Below are positions 20,576-32,230 of a stretch of 64,000 nt of DNA, in pieces. Below the pieces are notes generated by a model. That model did no database searches, was not told the origin of the DNA, and worked only from the letters and a program-made list of their open reading frames with translations. Positions within the stretch are counted from its first letter, which is position 1. Each line of letters begins with the position of its first letter. Source of the DNA: Solen grandis (Eukaryota > Mollusca > Bivalvia > Adapedonta > Solenidae); assembly GCA_021229015.1 (NCBI GenBank), contig CM037778.1:10388956-10452955 (forward strand). The letters run 5' to 3'. The translations under genes and the position numbers were made by a program.

Positions 20576-21604
20576 GAGGGAGTCAAAACGTAGCCAAACC
20601 AAAACGTACCCACTTTTTGAGGTCAAAACATACCTAATTTTGAGGTCGAAATGTTCCCAAGTATTTTTTCTTATTATTTACTTTTTTTTTCATTTTACCA
20701 TTTTCATACAATATTTTAGTCAGGTTATGATTTTGTTTGAAAATCTATTATTATTTTTACATGAACAACATTCTTTTTAGCTCACCTGAGCACAAAGTGC
20801 TCAAGGTGAGCTATTGTGATCGCCCTGTGTCTGGCGTCCGTTGTCGTGCGTCGTCAACAATTTTCTTTAAACAACATCTCCTCTGAAACCGTTGGACATA
20901 ATTTAATGAAACTTGGCAGGAATGTTCCTAGGGTGAGGCTCTACAAAAGTTGCTAAAATAAAGTTGATCCATGAAGAACTCTGGTTGCCATGGCTACAAA
21001 AAGAAAAATAATTTGAAAACTTTAAAAATCATCTCCTTCAAAACTACTGGCCAGATTTCAAAATAATTTGGTACAGATGTTCCTTGGGTCAACCTCTACC
21101 AAAGTTGCTAAAATTATTCCGATCCATAAAAAAACATGGCCGCCAAGGGCAGGGCTTATTTGCCTTATATGTATATAGAAAAACCTTTAAACAACATCTC
21201 CTCTGAAACCACTGGACAGAATTTGATTAAACTTGGCAGGGATGATCCTTGGGTCAACCTTCACAAAAGTTGCTAAAATAAACTTGATCCATGTAGAACT
21301 CTGGTTGCCATGGCAACAAAAAGAAAAAAAAAGAAAATCATCTTCTTCAAAACTACTTGCCAGATTTTAAAATAAATTGGTACAGATGTTCCTTGGGTCA
21401 ACCTCTACCAAAGTTGCTAAAAAAATTTCCGATCCGTAAAAAACATGGCCGCCAGGAGCGGGGCTTATTTGCCTTATATGTATATAGGGAAAACTTTAAT
21501 CAACATTTCCTCTGAAACCACTGGACAGCATTTGATTAAACTTGGAAGGGATGATCCTTGGGTCAACCTTCACAAAAGTTGCTAAAATAAACTTGATCCA
21601 TATA

Positions 21605-23743
21605 CAGTCTATTCACGATGGAATGAAATGCGATGGAGCGAAATGACGGTGTAATGCGAAGTAATTGCCAGGTCCCTGCAATATTTGTTCTTTATTCAAT
21701 GTAAAAAAGATGCGATGGAACGAATAGGATGGAACGAAAGATGCACTGGAGCGAAGTATGTATGTGGTCCGATTGGCTAATTAACAACTGATTAATGACG
21801 CGTTCGAACGAAGTGTCGGTCAGTTTTCACACCTACCCGAGTGACAACTGTCGCTTACACGCGTCCGCCATTATATTGTGTGTAATCAGCCTATTAGCAC
21901 GCCATCCGTGACGTTGATTGTTGCAAACTGACACAGAGCTTACATGTTTGTTACAAAGATTAAGGAGTGATTTTATGTTAAAACTTAAAAAGCAGCAGTA
22001 TAAATATACATGTTATACATATGTATGATTTGTGACATGTTTTTAGCTCACCTGAGCATAGCTCAGGGTGAGCTTTTGGGATACCTGATTGTCCGTCGGC
22101 CGTCATCCGTCAACAATTTGATGTTTACACACTAGAGGCCACAATTTTGATCCAATCTTCCTCAAACTTGGTCAGAATGTTTGTCTTGATGATATCTTGA
22201 ACCCTTTCGAAAATGGGTCAGGTTGGATCAAAAAATAGGTCAGTAGGTCAAATCTTAGAAAAATCTTGTAGTCCGTCAACAATTTTGATGTTTACACACT
22301 AGAGGCCACAATTTTGATCCAATCTTCCTCAAACTTGGTCAGATGTTGTCTTGATGATATCTTGAACCCTTTCGAAAATGGGTCAGGTGGATCAAAAAAT
22401 CTTTACACACTAGAGGCCACAATTTTGATCCAATCTTCCTCAAACTTGGTCAGAATGTTTGTCTTGATGATATCTTGAACCCTTTCGAAAATGGGTCAGG
22501 TTGGATCAAAAAGTAGGTCAGTAGGTCAAATCTGAGAAAAATCTTTACACACTAGAGGCCACAATTTTGATCCAATCTTCCTCAAACTTGGTCAGAATGT
22601 TTGTCTTGATGATATCTTGAACCCTTTCGAAATAGGGTCAGGTTGGATCAAAAAGTAGGTCAGTAGGTCAAATCTTAGAAAAATCTTTACACACTAGAGG
22701 CCACAATTTTGATCCAATCTTCCTCAAACTTGGTCAGAATGTTTGTCTTGATGATATCTTGAACCCTTTCGAAAATGGGTCAGGTTGGATCAAAAAGTAG
22801 GTCAGTAGGTCAAATCTTAGAATAATCTTGTTTACACACTAGAGGCCACAATTTTGATCCAATCTTCCTCAAACTTGGTCAGAATGTTTGTCTTGATGAT
22901 ATCTTGAACCTTTCGAAAATGGGTCAGGTTGGATCAAAAAGTAGGTCAGTAGGTCAAATCTTAGAAAAATCTTGTTTACAGACTAGAGGCCACAATTTTG
23001 ATCCAATCTTCCTCAAACTTGGTCAGAATGTTAGTCTTGATGATATCTTGAACCAGTTTGAAAATTGGTGGGGCTGGATAGAAATGTAGGTCAGCAGGTC
23101 AAATCTTAGAAAAATCTTGTTTATACTCTGAGGGCAACATTTTTGGTCCAATCATCCTCAAACTTTGGCAGAATGTTTGTCATGATGATATCTTTTGTGG
23201 ATGGGGTCAGAAAATTCCTGAACATTGTTTCACCTCATCATCTTAATTCTAAAGCAATCTGTTTTGTACAGGCAATGAATGATACTTTTCTCAGGTGAGC
23301 GATCTAGGGCCATCTTGGCCCTCTTGTTATAATAGTTACTGTTCTTGTGTTCGTTTTGTATAATAAGTCACTTGTTCGATATCTCATGTTCATGTTGTAC
23401 CAATGTACGTTTGTCCAAACAAACATGACTTATTAAAAATATTTACATTTGTACTGCAGAACGCCTTTTTTTTATTTATCAATATCATCGTATAAAAATT
23501 TAAAAAAAATATAGAGAATTAAATAATGAAACAACATCACACTAAACATATTACGACACTAAATCTTTACGACAGTTCATGGTTTTCGGCAATAAATACT
23601 AAAACACGACATAAACAAACGAGTGAGCACATACATTAAGGGATTCTCAATCGTCAATATGAAAGATGCGATGGAACGCAATACGCGATGGAACGAAATA
23701 AATGCGTTTCCCGGGGCTACTTCGTACCATTGCGAATGGACTG
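21605..23743. mobile_element. TA-flanked DNA element, split copy (middle level of the nest)
   Basis: The ends CAGTCTATTCACGATGGAAT and ...CATTGCGAATGGACTG are inverted to each other and flanked by TA on both sides. Subterminal GCGATGGAACGAA motifs recur several times in both arms, probable transposase-binding sites. A second copy without the inner insert lies at 29387-30094 in the opposite orientation. This copy is interrupted by a pearl-like element at 22040-23328. No transposase frame is present. Confidence 0.85.
22040..23328 (+). mobile_element. Pearl-like element, inner copy of the nest
   Basis: The start TTTTTAGCTCACCTGAGCAT has a hairpin GCTCACCTGAGC/GCTCAGGGTGAGC; the end is an AGGGCCATCTTGGCCCT hairpin followed by CTTGTT (23323-23328). 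The body contains seven to eight units of about 143 bp (ACACTAGAGGCCACAATTTT, GATGATATCTTGAACCC, AAAAGTAGGTCAGTAGGTCA). Units are very similar to each other, which implies recent amplification. Open frames across it are repeat artefacts. Confidence 0.88.
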
Positions 23744-23952
23744 TAGAACTCTGGTTGCCATGGCAACAAAACACACCTGATGCTCCTTTCTGCTTGCTAA
23801 TGCCAACCCTGGACAATTTATCCCATGCTTTAAAAATCATCTTCTTCAAAACTAGTGGCCAGATTTTAAAATAAATTGGTACAGATGTTCCTTGGGTCAA
23901 TCTATTTATCTCAGGTGAGCGATTTAGGGCCATCATGGGCCTCTTGTTTATA

Positions 23953-25276
23953 TTTTTAGCTCACCTGAGCACAAAGTGCTCAAGGTGAGCTTTTGTGATC
24001 GCCCTTCGTCCGTCGTCGTGAGTCGTGCGTCGTCCGTCGTCAACAATTTACTTTAAACGACATCTCCTCTGAAACCTCTGGACAGAATTTAATGAAACTT
24101 GGCAGGAATGTTCCTTGGGTGAGGCTCTACAAAAGTTGCTAAAATAAAGTTGATCCATGTAGAACTCTGGTTGCCATGGCAACAAAAAGAAAAATAATTT
24201 GAAAACTTTAAAAATCATCTCCTTCAAAACTACTGGCCAGATTTCAAAATAATTTGGTACAGATGTTCCTTGGGTCAACCTCTACCAAAGTTGCTAAAAT
24301 TATTCCGATCTGTAAAAAAACATGTCCGCCAGGGGCGGGGCTTATTTGCCTTATATGTATATAGAGAAACCTTTAAACAACATCTCCTCTGAAACCACTG
24401 GACAGAATTTGATTAAACCTGGCAGGGATGATCCTTGGGACAACCTTCACAAAAGTTGCTAAAATAAACTTGATCCATGTAGAACTCTGGTTGCCATGGC
24501 AACAAAAAGAAATTTTTTTTGAAAACTTTAAAAATCATCTTCTTCAAAACTACTAGCCAGATTTTAAAATAAATTGGTACAGATGTTCCTTGGGTCAACC
24601 TCTACCAAAGTTGCTAAAATTATTCCGATCCGTAAAAAAACATGGCCGCCAGGGGCGGGGCTTATTTGCCTTATATGTATATAGAGAAACCTTTAAACAA
24701 CATCTCCTCTGAAACCACTGGACAGAATTTGATTAAACCTGGCAGGGATGATCCTTGGGTCAACCTTCACAAAAGTTGCTAAAATAAACTTGATCCATGT
24801 AGAACTCTGGTTGCCATGGCAACAAAAAGAAGAAAAAAAATGAAAACTTAAAAAATCATCTTCTTCAAAACTACTTGCCAGATTTTAAAATAAATTGGTA
24901 CAGATGTTCCTTGGGTCAACCTCTACCAAAGTTGCTAAAATTTTCCAATCCGTAAAAAACATGGCCGCCAGGGGAGGGGCTTATTTGCCTTATATGTATA
25001 TAGGGAAAACTTTAATCAACATTTACTCCAAAACCACTGGACAGAATTTGATTAAACTTGGCAGGAATGATCCTTGGGTCAACCTTCACAAAAGTTGCTA
25101 AAATAAACTTGATCCATATAGAACTCTGGTTGCCATGGCAACAAAAAGAAAAAAATATGAAAAATCATCTTCTTTAAAACTACTGGCCAGATTTTAAAAT
25201 AAATTGGTACAGATGTTCCTTGGGTCAACCTATTTATCTCAGGTGAGCGATTTAGGGCCATCATGGGCCTCTTGTT
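23953..25276 (+). mobile_element. Pearl-like element, complete, head-to-tail with the previous one
   Basis: Starting four bases after the previous copy ends, this element has the same 5' hairpin (GCTCACCTGAGCACAAAGTG...), about four 300-bp units and the same 3' hairpin plus CTTGTT (25271-25276). It is uninterrupted and gives the reference structure for the family: terminal hairpin, tandem core, terminal hairpin, no coding frame. Confidence 0.88.
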
Positions 25277-26104
25277 ACTCATTTCAATATGCTACAGGCT
25301 TTCACTGTAAAGATCGGCCCGTTTCTGAAACAACATTTTTTTTACCAGCTTCAGTACGCTACAGGCATTCACTGTAGAGATTGACCTGGTGCAAAAGCCG
25401 TGCAAAAATATATAATGGTTTAAAGAATTAATTGCTAAGTAAGTGGTTATTTTGGAAGAAAATTCTTTCCCTATACTTAAATATGAAAAAAAATATCAGC
25501 TTAAAAGTGTCCCAAAATTTAGAGGCACTTAAGGTAATAATTTTCTCAAAAATCAAAAATATCCCAAATCTTACAGCATTCCAGAGTTTTGACCCTTTGC
25601 TTCTATACTATATGTTATGTGCAATTTTATCCTTGCTAATTAAGATAAACCTTTTTTAAAAAAAGCATGTATGTGGGCTGAAAATAAACTTGCCATGTCA
25701 GACTACTGTCTAATTTTTCTTACACACCTGATGCTCCTTTCTGCTTGCTAATGCCAACCCTGGACAATTTCTCCCATGCTCATTCAATTATCAAATGCAA
25801 CAATAGAAAAAAAATTTTTTTTAAAATAAAATACATATATGCACAATAACACAGAAAAATAAACAGATGTTACAAACAAGGTTATCTCATATACATTTAG
25901 TGAGAATGTTTTGATAAAGGAATGCTAAATATACTTTATATCTGTAATTAACATTCATAAGTATTAAATTTGATTAATTTCTCTTGTTCGAAAAGCTTTT
26001 ATACAATAAATAGCTAATTTTATTACAACTAAAACATTTGTTGCTTTCATTAATTCAGTGAATTTTACGACGCTAGGGTGTGTATAATAGTACCGTTTTT
26101 TCCA
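25277..26104 (+). other. Intron 2 spacer with a 59-bp duplicate
   Basis: AT-rich intron sequence. A 59-bp segment at 25722-25780 (from ACACACCTGATGCTCC to TCCCATGCT) is identical, except for one base, to 23771-23829 inside the outer pearl-like element. Nothing else is recognised. Confidence 0.5.
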
Positions 26105-27240
26105 ACTTAATTATTCCCTGCTACACTCATTAATCCCATGCTGCACTCAATCATCCCATGCTGCAAACCATTCAATTATCCCATGCTGCACTCAATTAAC
26201 CCATACTGCAAATCATTCAGTTATCCCATGCTGCACTCAATTATTCCATGCTGCACTCAGTTATCCTATGTCACATTGAAAAATCCAATGCTGCACTCAA
26301 TTATCCCATGCTGCTCGGTAACCCATGCTGCTCTGTTATCCCATGCTGCACTCAGTTATCCCATGCTGCACTCAGTTATCCCATGCTGCACTCAGTTATC
26401 ACTCAGTTATCCCATGCTGCACTCAGTTATCCCATGCTGCACTGTTATCCCATGCTGCACTCAGTTATCCCATGCTGCACTCAGTTATCCCATGCTGCAC
26501 TCAGTTATCCCATGCTGCACTCATGCTGCACTCAGTTATCCCATGCTGCACTGTTATCCCATGCTGCACTCAGTTATCCCATGCTGCACTCAGTTATCAA
26601 ATGCTGCACTCAATTATCCAATGCTGCACTCAGTTATCCCATGCTGCACTCAGTTATCCCATGCTGCACTCAATTATCCAATGCTGCACTCAGTTATCCC
26701 ATGCTGCACTCAGTTATCCCATGCTGCACTCAGTTATCCCATGCTGCACTGTTATCCAATGCTGCACTCAGTTATCCCATGCTGCTCTGTTATATCCCAT
26801 GCTGCACTGTTATCCCATGCTGCTCTGTTATCCCATGCTGCACTGTTATCCCATGCTGCACTCAGTTATCCCATGCTGCACTGTTATCCCATGCTGCACT
26901 CAGTTATCCCATGCTGCACTGTTATCCCATGCTGCTCTGTTATATCCCATCCCGATCAGTTTTCTAATGATGCTGCATTCAGTTACTCTATACTGCATTT
27001 AGTTATTCCATGTTGCATTCAATTGACACGTGCTGTGATAGTTCACCCCAAGCTGCAATCCTACTGAGATCAAATATCCAATGATGCATTCAAACATCAC
27101 AGTTTTCTGATGCTACATTATTAGTTACTGTGATCAGTTATGCTTTCAATCATTTCATGATGCGATCATTTATCCCATATTGTGATCCTTTATCCAATGC
27201 TGCATTCATTTATCCCATGCTGTGATCTTTAATCATATCT
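26105..27240 (+). repeat. 20-bp minisatellite before ethanolamine kinase exon 3
   Basis: The core unit CCCATGCTGCACTCAGTTAT (20 bp) is repeated about 40 times, with 17-18-bp variants lacking CAG (CTGCACTGTTAT, CTGCTCTGTTAT). Homogeneous at 26230-26950 and decayed on both flanks. Because 20 is not divisible by three, all three plus frames read the same peptide pattern in turn and stay open for over 200 codons. These are not genes. The array ends about 45 bp before the exon. Confidence 0.92.
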
Positions 27241-27285
27241 TTAATTGCATTCAATTTTCCATACTAACTATGATGGTAATTCCAG

Positions 27286-27407
27286 GTGTTGAGTGCTGCT
27301 GGTAGAAGCCCACCCCTCTATGCCATGTTTAACAATGGTATTGCTTATGGCTTTGCCAATGGGTGTACGCTAGATGTTGATTCTGTGAAGGACCCTACTA
27401 TAAGCAG
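27286..27407 (+). CDS. ETNK1: Ethanolamine kinase, exon 3
   Basis: The 122-bp exon runs between TTCCAG| and AGCAG|GTATGC, phase 0 at the start and 2 at the end. It reads VLSAAGRSPPLYAMFNNGIA and YGFANGCTLDVDSVKDPTIS. This fits the family segment after the ATP-binding lobe (LxxxGxxPxLYxxFxNGxxYxFxxGxxL, then a helix before the catalytic lobe). The downstream exons with the catalytic HNDLxxxN and DYEY motifs are not visible between here and the gap at 33530, so the gene is incomplete in this window. Confidence 0.88.
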
Positions 27408-27467
27408 GTATGCCTCAATTTTCTGTAGCAAAAACTTGTTAAATTATCAACAAAATAGCATTTTAAC

Positions 27468-27585
27468 TGGACTATTCAAAGAATATGAGAGCTATTGCAG
27501 TTACCATGCGTCAGTGTTAGCGTTGAAGCTTGGTCATGTTTTGCATGCAAGCCAGTATCAAGTCTACATCTCAATAACCATTTAT
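27468..27585 (+). repeat. Dispersed repeat fragment (TTTTGCATGCAAG family)
   Basis: GAATATGAGAGCTATTGCAG ... GTTTTGCATGCAAG recurs with similar spacing at about 33262-33345. Function unknown; probably part of an interspersed element. Confidence 0.55.
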
Positions 27586-27652
27586 GGTATTGGCTTAAAA
27601 GTTTGAGTATGTTTTGGGGCATCAGACAACTGAGATAGATAACTATTAGCTG

Positions 27653-28420
27653 AATTTTTATGCCCCCACCACTTATGTGTGTGGGGGGGCATAAAGATTT
27701 GCCTTTATTTGTCCGTCCGTACAAACGTCTGTCCCGAAAGTTTGTCCGGAGCATTACTCAAAACCTGTAAGAGGTATCAACATGAAACTTCATGGGTAGA
27801 TAGAGCTTATGAGGAGAGGTGCAGTGCACAAGAACCATAACTCTAATTTACTTAATTTAGGAGTTATTGCCCTTTGTTATTTTTCATACTTAAATTTTGT
27901 CCGGAGCATGACTTAAAACCTATAAGAGGTATCAACATGAAACTTCATAGGTAGATAGAGCTCAATAAAGAGAAGTGCAGTGGACAAGAACCATAATTCT
28001 ATTTTGTATGATTTAGGAATTAATGCCCTTTGTTATTTTTCAAACTTAAATTTTGTCCAGAGCATAACTCAAAACCTATAAGAGGTATCAACATGAAACT
28101 TCATAGGTAGATATTTTTATACCTCCACTACTTATTGTGGGATGGGGGCATATAGATTTGCCTTTGTCCATCCATAATCAGTCCTCCGCAGTCATCTGGG
28201 ATTGAATTCAAAGTTTATACTTCATGCATTCAGGAGGAGTGCAGTGACCAAGTTCCATAACTCTCAGTCAAGTAATTTGGAGTTATTGTCCTTTGTTCTG
28301 AAAGTTAGTCCAGAGCATTACTTAAGTTCTAATACAGGGATTGACTTTAAAGTTGATATTTATGTAGCATGCATACTGAAAAAGTGCTAGAGAAAATATT
28401 GGTGTAGTTACTGCAGCTAT
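27653..28420 (+). mobile_element. Two tandem repeat elements with TATGCCCCCACC hairpin start
   Basis: The start TTATGCCCCCACCACTTATG pairs with GTGGGGGGGCATAA as a terminal hairpin. It is followed by TTTGTCCGTCCGTAC and about three units of roughly 155 bp marked TTTGTCCGGAGCAT. A second start (TATACCTCCACTACTTATTG...GGGGGCATATA) at about 28117 begins another, shorter copy. The plan parallels the pearl-like elements (hairpin start, tandem core), but the family is different. Confidence 0.65.
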
Positions 28421-28603
28421 CAAAAGGCCGAGAATAAAACCAACCAACCAATGTTTAATTGGCTATAGCAGGCCAAAAATGTTAATATTGTATATTTTTA
28501 ATTTGATTAAAAGCATTTAATGACCCTTTGTTGTTTTCCCTTGCACATTATTGTTACTTACTTCCTTCGATCATCTCCTGGCTAGAATCATATTTCAGAT
28601 TAC

Positions 28604-28915
28604 AGTCTCCAGTGGCTGAGTGGTTAGAGAGTCTGCCTCTGGAGCGGGAGGTCGTGGGTTCGATCCTTGGCCTTGACATACCAAGTCCATAAAAATGGTA
28701 CTGGTATAGCTCCCTTGCTTGGCGCTCAGTATAAGAGTGGTTCCAGGACTGGTTGGCCCGGTGTCAGGATAATGTGACTAGGTATGATGGTATCGTGCCA
28801 CATGTCTATGGCTTGATTTTGCAGTGTGGCAGCAATATATCTGTCTCAAGTAGACACAGTCTCCAAATGACTGAAATGCTGTCGGTTGGACGTTAAACGC
28901 AACAACAAACAAACA
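28604..28915 (+). mobile_element. tRNA-headed SINE, family B
   Basis: The head has an A-box-like AGTGGCTGAGTGG (28611) and B-box GGTTCGATCC (28657-28666), as in tRNA genes. It has a body of about 200 bp (GGCCCGGTGTCAGGATAATG) and a tail CGTTAAACGCAACAACAAAC. A minus-strand copy with the same tail (GTTTGGTTTAACG) occurs at 57987-58262. Confidence 0.75.
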
Positions 28916-29386
28916 TATTTGTTTGTAACTTCACTCATCTGAGTATCACAATGTGAACTTGGTGACTTTTCCTGGACTGGTTATTCATGTAAATTACATA
29001 AACCGCCATTAACATAGACACTTTAGCCTGCCCAAATTTTACCAAAATGGCCATTTGGTTTTTAGGGTCAATAATGAAATGAGTTATATGCATGAAGGAA
29101 AAAGTTGCTTAACAAAAAATGACCACTCGATAATTGTATAATTATCCCTTATCTCAATAAACACTTTTACAAATTTAATTGTCAGTTAAAGAAATCATGA
29201 GCCCACAACGCAATTAAAATTTTGGCAGATTAAACCTGTGAGGGCATGTTGCAAAAGTACAAATTATTGATACTTTCACACATGTATAAATGCAGACTTT
29301 TGAAACCAAATTATTCTGTCTCAACAGATAATAAGCTTTATTGGTCTGTTTACTGCTAGGGCAAAATGGAAGAACCCATTACTATA

Positions 29387-30094
29387 CAGTCAATTCGCGA
29401 TGGTACGAAGTAGCCCCGGGAAACCCATTTATTTCGTTCCATCGCGTATTTCGTTCCATCGCATCTTTCATATTGACGATTGGGAATCCCTTTATGTATG
29501 TGCTCACTCGTTTGTTTATGTCGTGTTTTATGTTTTAGAATGAATTGCCGAAAACCATGTACTGTAGTAAAGATTTAGTGTCGTAATATGTTTAGTGAGA
29601 TGTTGTTTCATTATTTGATTCTCTATATTTTTTATTTTTATACGATGATATTGATAAATACAAAAAGGCGTTCTGCAGTACAAATGTAAATATTTTTAAT
29701 AAGTCAAGTTTGTTTGGACAAACGTACATAGGTACAACATGCTTATTAAGTTTTGACATAAAATCATTCATTGTAACAAACAAACTCGCTTGTAAGCTTC
29801 GTGTAAGTTTGCAACAATCAACGTCACGGATGGCGTTCTAATAGGCTGATTACAGACAATATAATGGCGGACGCGTGTAAGCGACAGGTGTCAATCGGGT
29901 AGGTGTGAAAACCGACCGACACATCGTTCGAACGTGTCATTAACCAGTTGTTAATTAGCAAATCGGACCACATACATACTTCGTTCCATCGCATCTTTTT
30001 TACATTGAATAAAGAACAAATATTGCCGGGACCTGGCAATTACTTCGCATTACACCGTCATTTCGCTCCATCGCATTTCGTTCCATCGTGACTG
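29387..30094. mobile_element. TA-flanked DNA element, uninterrupted copy (708 bp)
   Basis: The ends CAGTCAATTCGCGATGGTAC and TTCGTTCCATCGTGACTG are inverted, with TA at 29385-29386 and 30095-30096. It has subterminal TTCGTTCCATCGC motifs in both arms. It is the reverse of the copy split at 21605-23743. Short frames inside lack transposase motifs; non-autonomous. Confidence 0.88.
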
Positions 30095-30554
30095 TATTTT
30101 GTTTAATATGATGGGCTCGATCATGTTTAACTGGGAGAGGGTGGAGTGTGATGTATGTGTTGTTGATGGTTAACTCACGAGGTAACACGCATGGCAGATG
30201 CTATTGAAATGGTAACGTTTACGCATTTATTTCAATGGCTGTAAATGGTGTACAAGCTATATTCTAAATTTATAAAAATTAAATAGTAAGGTGAAAATAT
30301 ATCTTATAATACAATGTCATTTAATTGTCAGTTTAAGATAACATGAAATTTCGAAGTCCACAATGCATGCAGTATCTCAGTAACCAGGCATGGGATTGAT
30401 TTAAAAAATCTTTAACATGTTCAGGGGTATCATACTATCAAGTTGAATAATTTTAATGGAATATATTACAAATTATGGCCCCTTTTTAACTTAGAATGTT
30501 TAGCCATTCTTTTGATGCTTTAAGTTTTATGATTGTCCTAAGGATCATGAAGTA

Positions 30555-31749
30555 CAGTCGAACTTGCCTTAGTGGCCATGTGTATTAAGCGGTCACCATG
30601 CCGTAAGCGGTCACTTCAGGTCCCCACAAGAAATTTGTTCTTTAATTGTCGTGTAATCAGCGGTCACATGTCTTCGGCGGCCAGCGGTCACCTTTGATGG
30701 TCAAATCCTTCTTTAATTGACTCCTAATTAGCGGTCATCGGCACCCAATCAACAGATGCAGGTGCAGACGGTCAATAGTTGTCTCGCGCCGTACACTTAA
30801 CCGCTAATTGTATACCCCCCACCCACTGTCATAATTGTTCCATTCATAGAGTGTGCAAACAAAGTATGGTGTGAATTGGTGTTTGACACGTTGTTATTTG
30901 ATGAATGACCCATCAGCCAATGCCCAGTGTTTAAATTACCTTCGATAGCTCTTGATGTAATCACAGTTTGGGCAAAACACTCCATTTCGGTAATCAGTGT
31001 ACAGAAAGCTGACTCGATTTGCGTACGCTCCATTGAAGATCGCGAAACTGTTTGTGTTTTGAGTTTGAATAATTAAATTTTGACATGTTTCATCTTTGTG
31101 AGTATAAAGAATGAATAATTGAAGTCGAATAATTATAGAAATTTAACAAAAAATGATGTTAAAAACAATAAATCATTGGCGGTATAAAATGGAATTTCTA
31201 GAACAATTCCGCATTATGACTGTGTATGCCATGATGTTGAAACGAAAATGCCTAACGTTAGAAGAGCGAATGAAAGTAGTGAAGCTTCTGGATGCTGGAA
31301 AAAGCTCAAGAATCTTGACATCCGAGTTCAACGTGGGCCGGACTCAAATCCAGAACATTGGAAAAAGAAAGAGAGAAATTATTGACTATTGTTTGAAAGA
31401 TGAGAGGATAGGATGAGAGAAAGAAAAAAAAAGATAATGGTGTGATATGAGAAAAAAAATAGAGAGAGGAGAGGAAGAGGGAAGGAAAATAGACAAGAGA
31501 GAAAGAAAGAGTGGTATTAATTATAATAAAAAAATAACTCAACAAACATACACACATACAGAAGACATGATAAATAAATAAAGACAATAAAAAACATGCA
31601 CACATACATAAGTACATATAAGTACATATACATTATATAGGTGAGCCTAAAATATGGCTGAAGTCATATTTTGTCTTAAGCAGCCAACTTGTCTTAAGCA
31701 GCCAATCTCGGGTCATCCCTTAGGTGGCTGCTTAAGACAAGTTGGACTG
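30555..31749 (+). mobile_element. Tigger/pogo-like element, non-autonomous (1.2 kb)
   Basis: The ends CAGTCGAACTTGCCTTAGTG (30555) and ...CTTAAGACAAGTTGGACTG (31749) are inverted and flanked by TA (30553-30554, 31750-31751). Repeated AGCGGTCA and CTTAAGCAGCCA motifs lie in the subterminal regions. The only coding remnant is a CENP-B/Psq-type helix-turn-helix at 31153-31416. The rest of the transposase is replaced by A/G-rich low-complexity sequence (31410-31620). Confidence 0.8.
31153..31416 (+). pseudogene. Tigger-like transposase N-terminal HTH, truncated
   Basis: The frame contains KRKCLTLEERMKVVKLLDAG, followed by SSRILTSEFNVGRTQIQNI. This is the N-terminal CENP-B/Psq helix-turn-helix of pogo/Tigger transposases (LTxxEKxxVIKLxExGxSxxxIAxxFxVxxTQIxNI), which binds the element ends. 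The frame ends at TGA 31416 after DYCLKDERIG. The DDE catalytic core is absent. The start is uncertain: ATG codons at 31153, 31189 and 31231 are all in frame. Confidence 0.7.
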
Positions 31750-31769
31750 TAATGGCAAAAAAACTAAAT

Positions 31770-32230
31770 TTGTGTATATAACTTCAGTGATTTTTGCAGT
31801 TTTCTCAAGGTTTAACAGCTTGAATTTCAAAAACTATTGAAGATAGGCCTAAATATAAGTGCGTAAAATGTAGAGAATTTTCAGATGATTATTTTGGTAC
31901 CTAAACTTTTGAAATTGGTTAAAGTGTAAGGAAGTTTCCTCAAAAAAAAGAATGTAAACATGTAAAATTTTAGCGATTTTGCCGTAATCTCAAGGTTTAA
32001 CAGCCAATATCTTGATAGTCAATAGAAATAAGTCGAAACATTAAGCAAATGATTTGTAGAAAATTTCAAGACCTTTATTTTGGTACCTAGTATTTTGAAA
32101 TTGGTTAAAGTATAAGGAAGCTATATCCAAAATAAGGACTTTCAGCAATTTTGCCGTTGTCTCAAAGTTTAACAGCTTATATCTTGAGTGGCAGTTTATA
32201 TGACCAAAGGTTCCCTAGATATTTCATAGT
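31770..32230 (+). repeat. Diverged ~175-bp tandem units
   Basis: Three degenerate copies share TCTCAAGGTTTAACAGC, TTATTTTGGTACCTA and TTTTGAAATTGGTTAAAGT in the same order. They are probably remains of another pearl-like core. The sequence from 32230 to 33240 shows no gene or clear repeat. Confidence 0.6.

Larger units (their letters stand above)
20774..23948 (+). mobile_element. Pearl-like element, outer copy of a three-level nest
   Basis: It starts TTTTTAGCTCACCTGAGCAC with the hairpin GCTCACCTGAGCAC/GTGCTCAAGGTGAGC and ends with GGTGAGCGATTTAGGGCC, a GGGCCATCATGGGCC hairpin and CTTGTT (23943-23948). The body is made of about 300-bp units (AAACCACTGGACAGAATTTG, GAACTCTGGTTGCCATGG, ATGGCCGCCAGGGGCGGGGC). 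The body is interrupted by the TA-flanked element at 21605-23743; ...TTGATCCATA and TAGAACTCTGG on either side rejoin to the normal unit. Confidence 0.85.

Noticed and set aside
22904..23089. Small plus-strand frame MNLSKMGQVG...
   Set aside because: Lies within tandem units of the inner pearl-like element.
26138..27067. Open frames of 309, 239 and 225 codons rich in Cys, His and Leu
   Set aside because: All three arise from the same 20-bp repeat read in successive frames; the peptide has no independent support.
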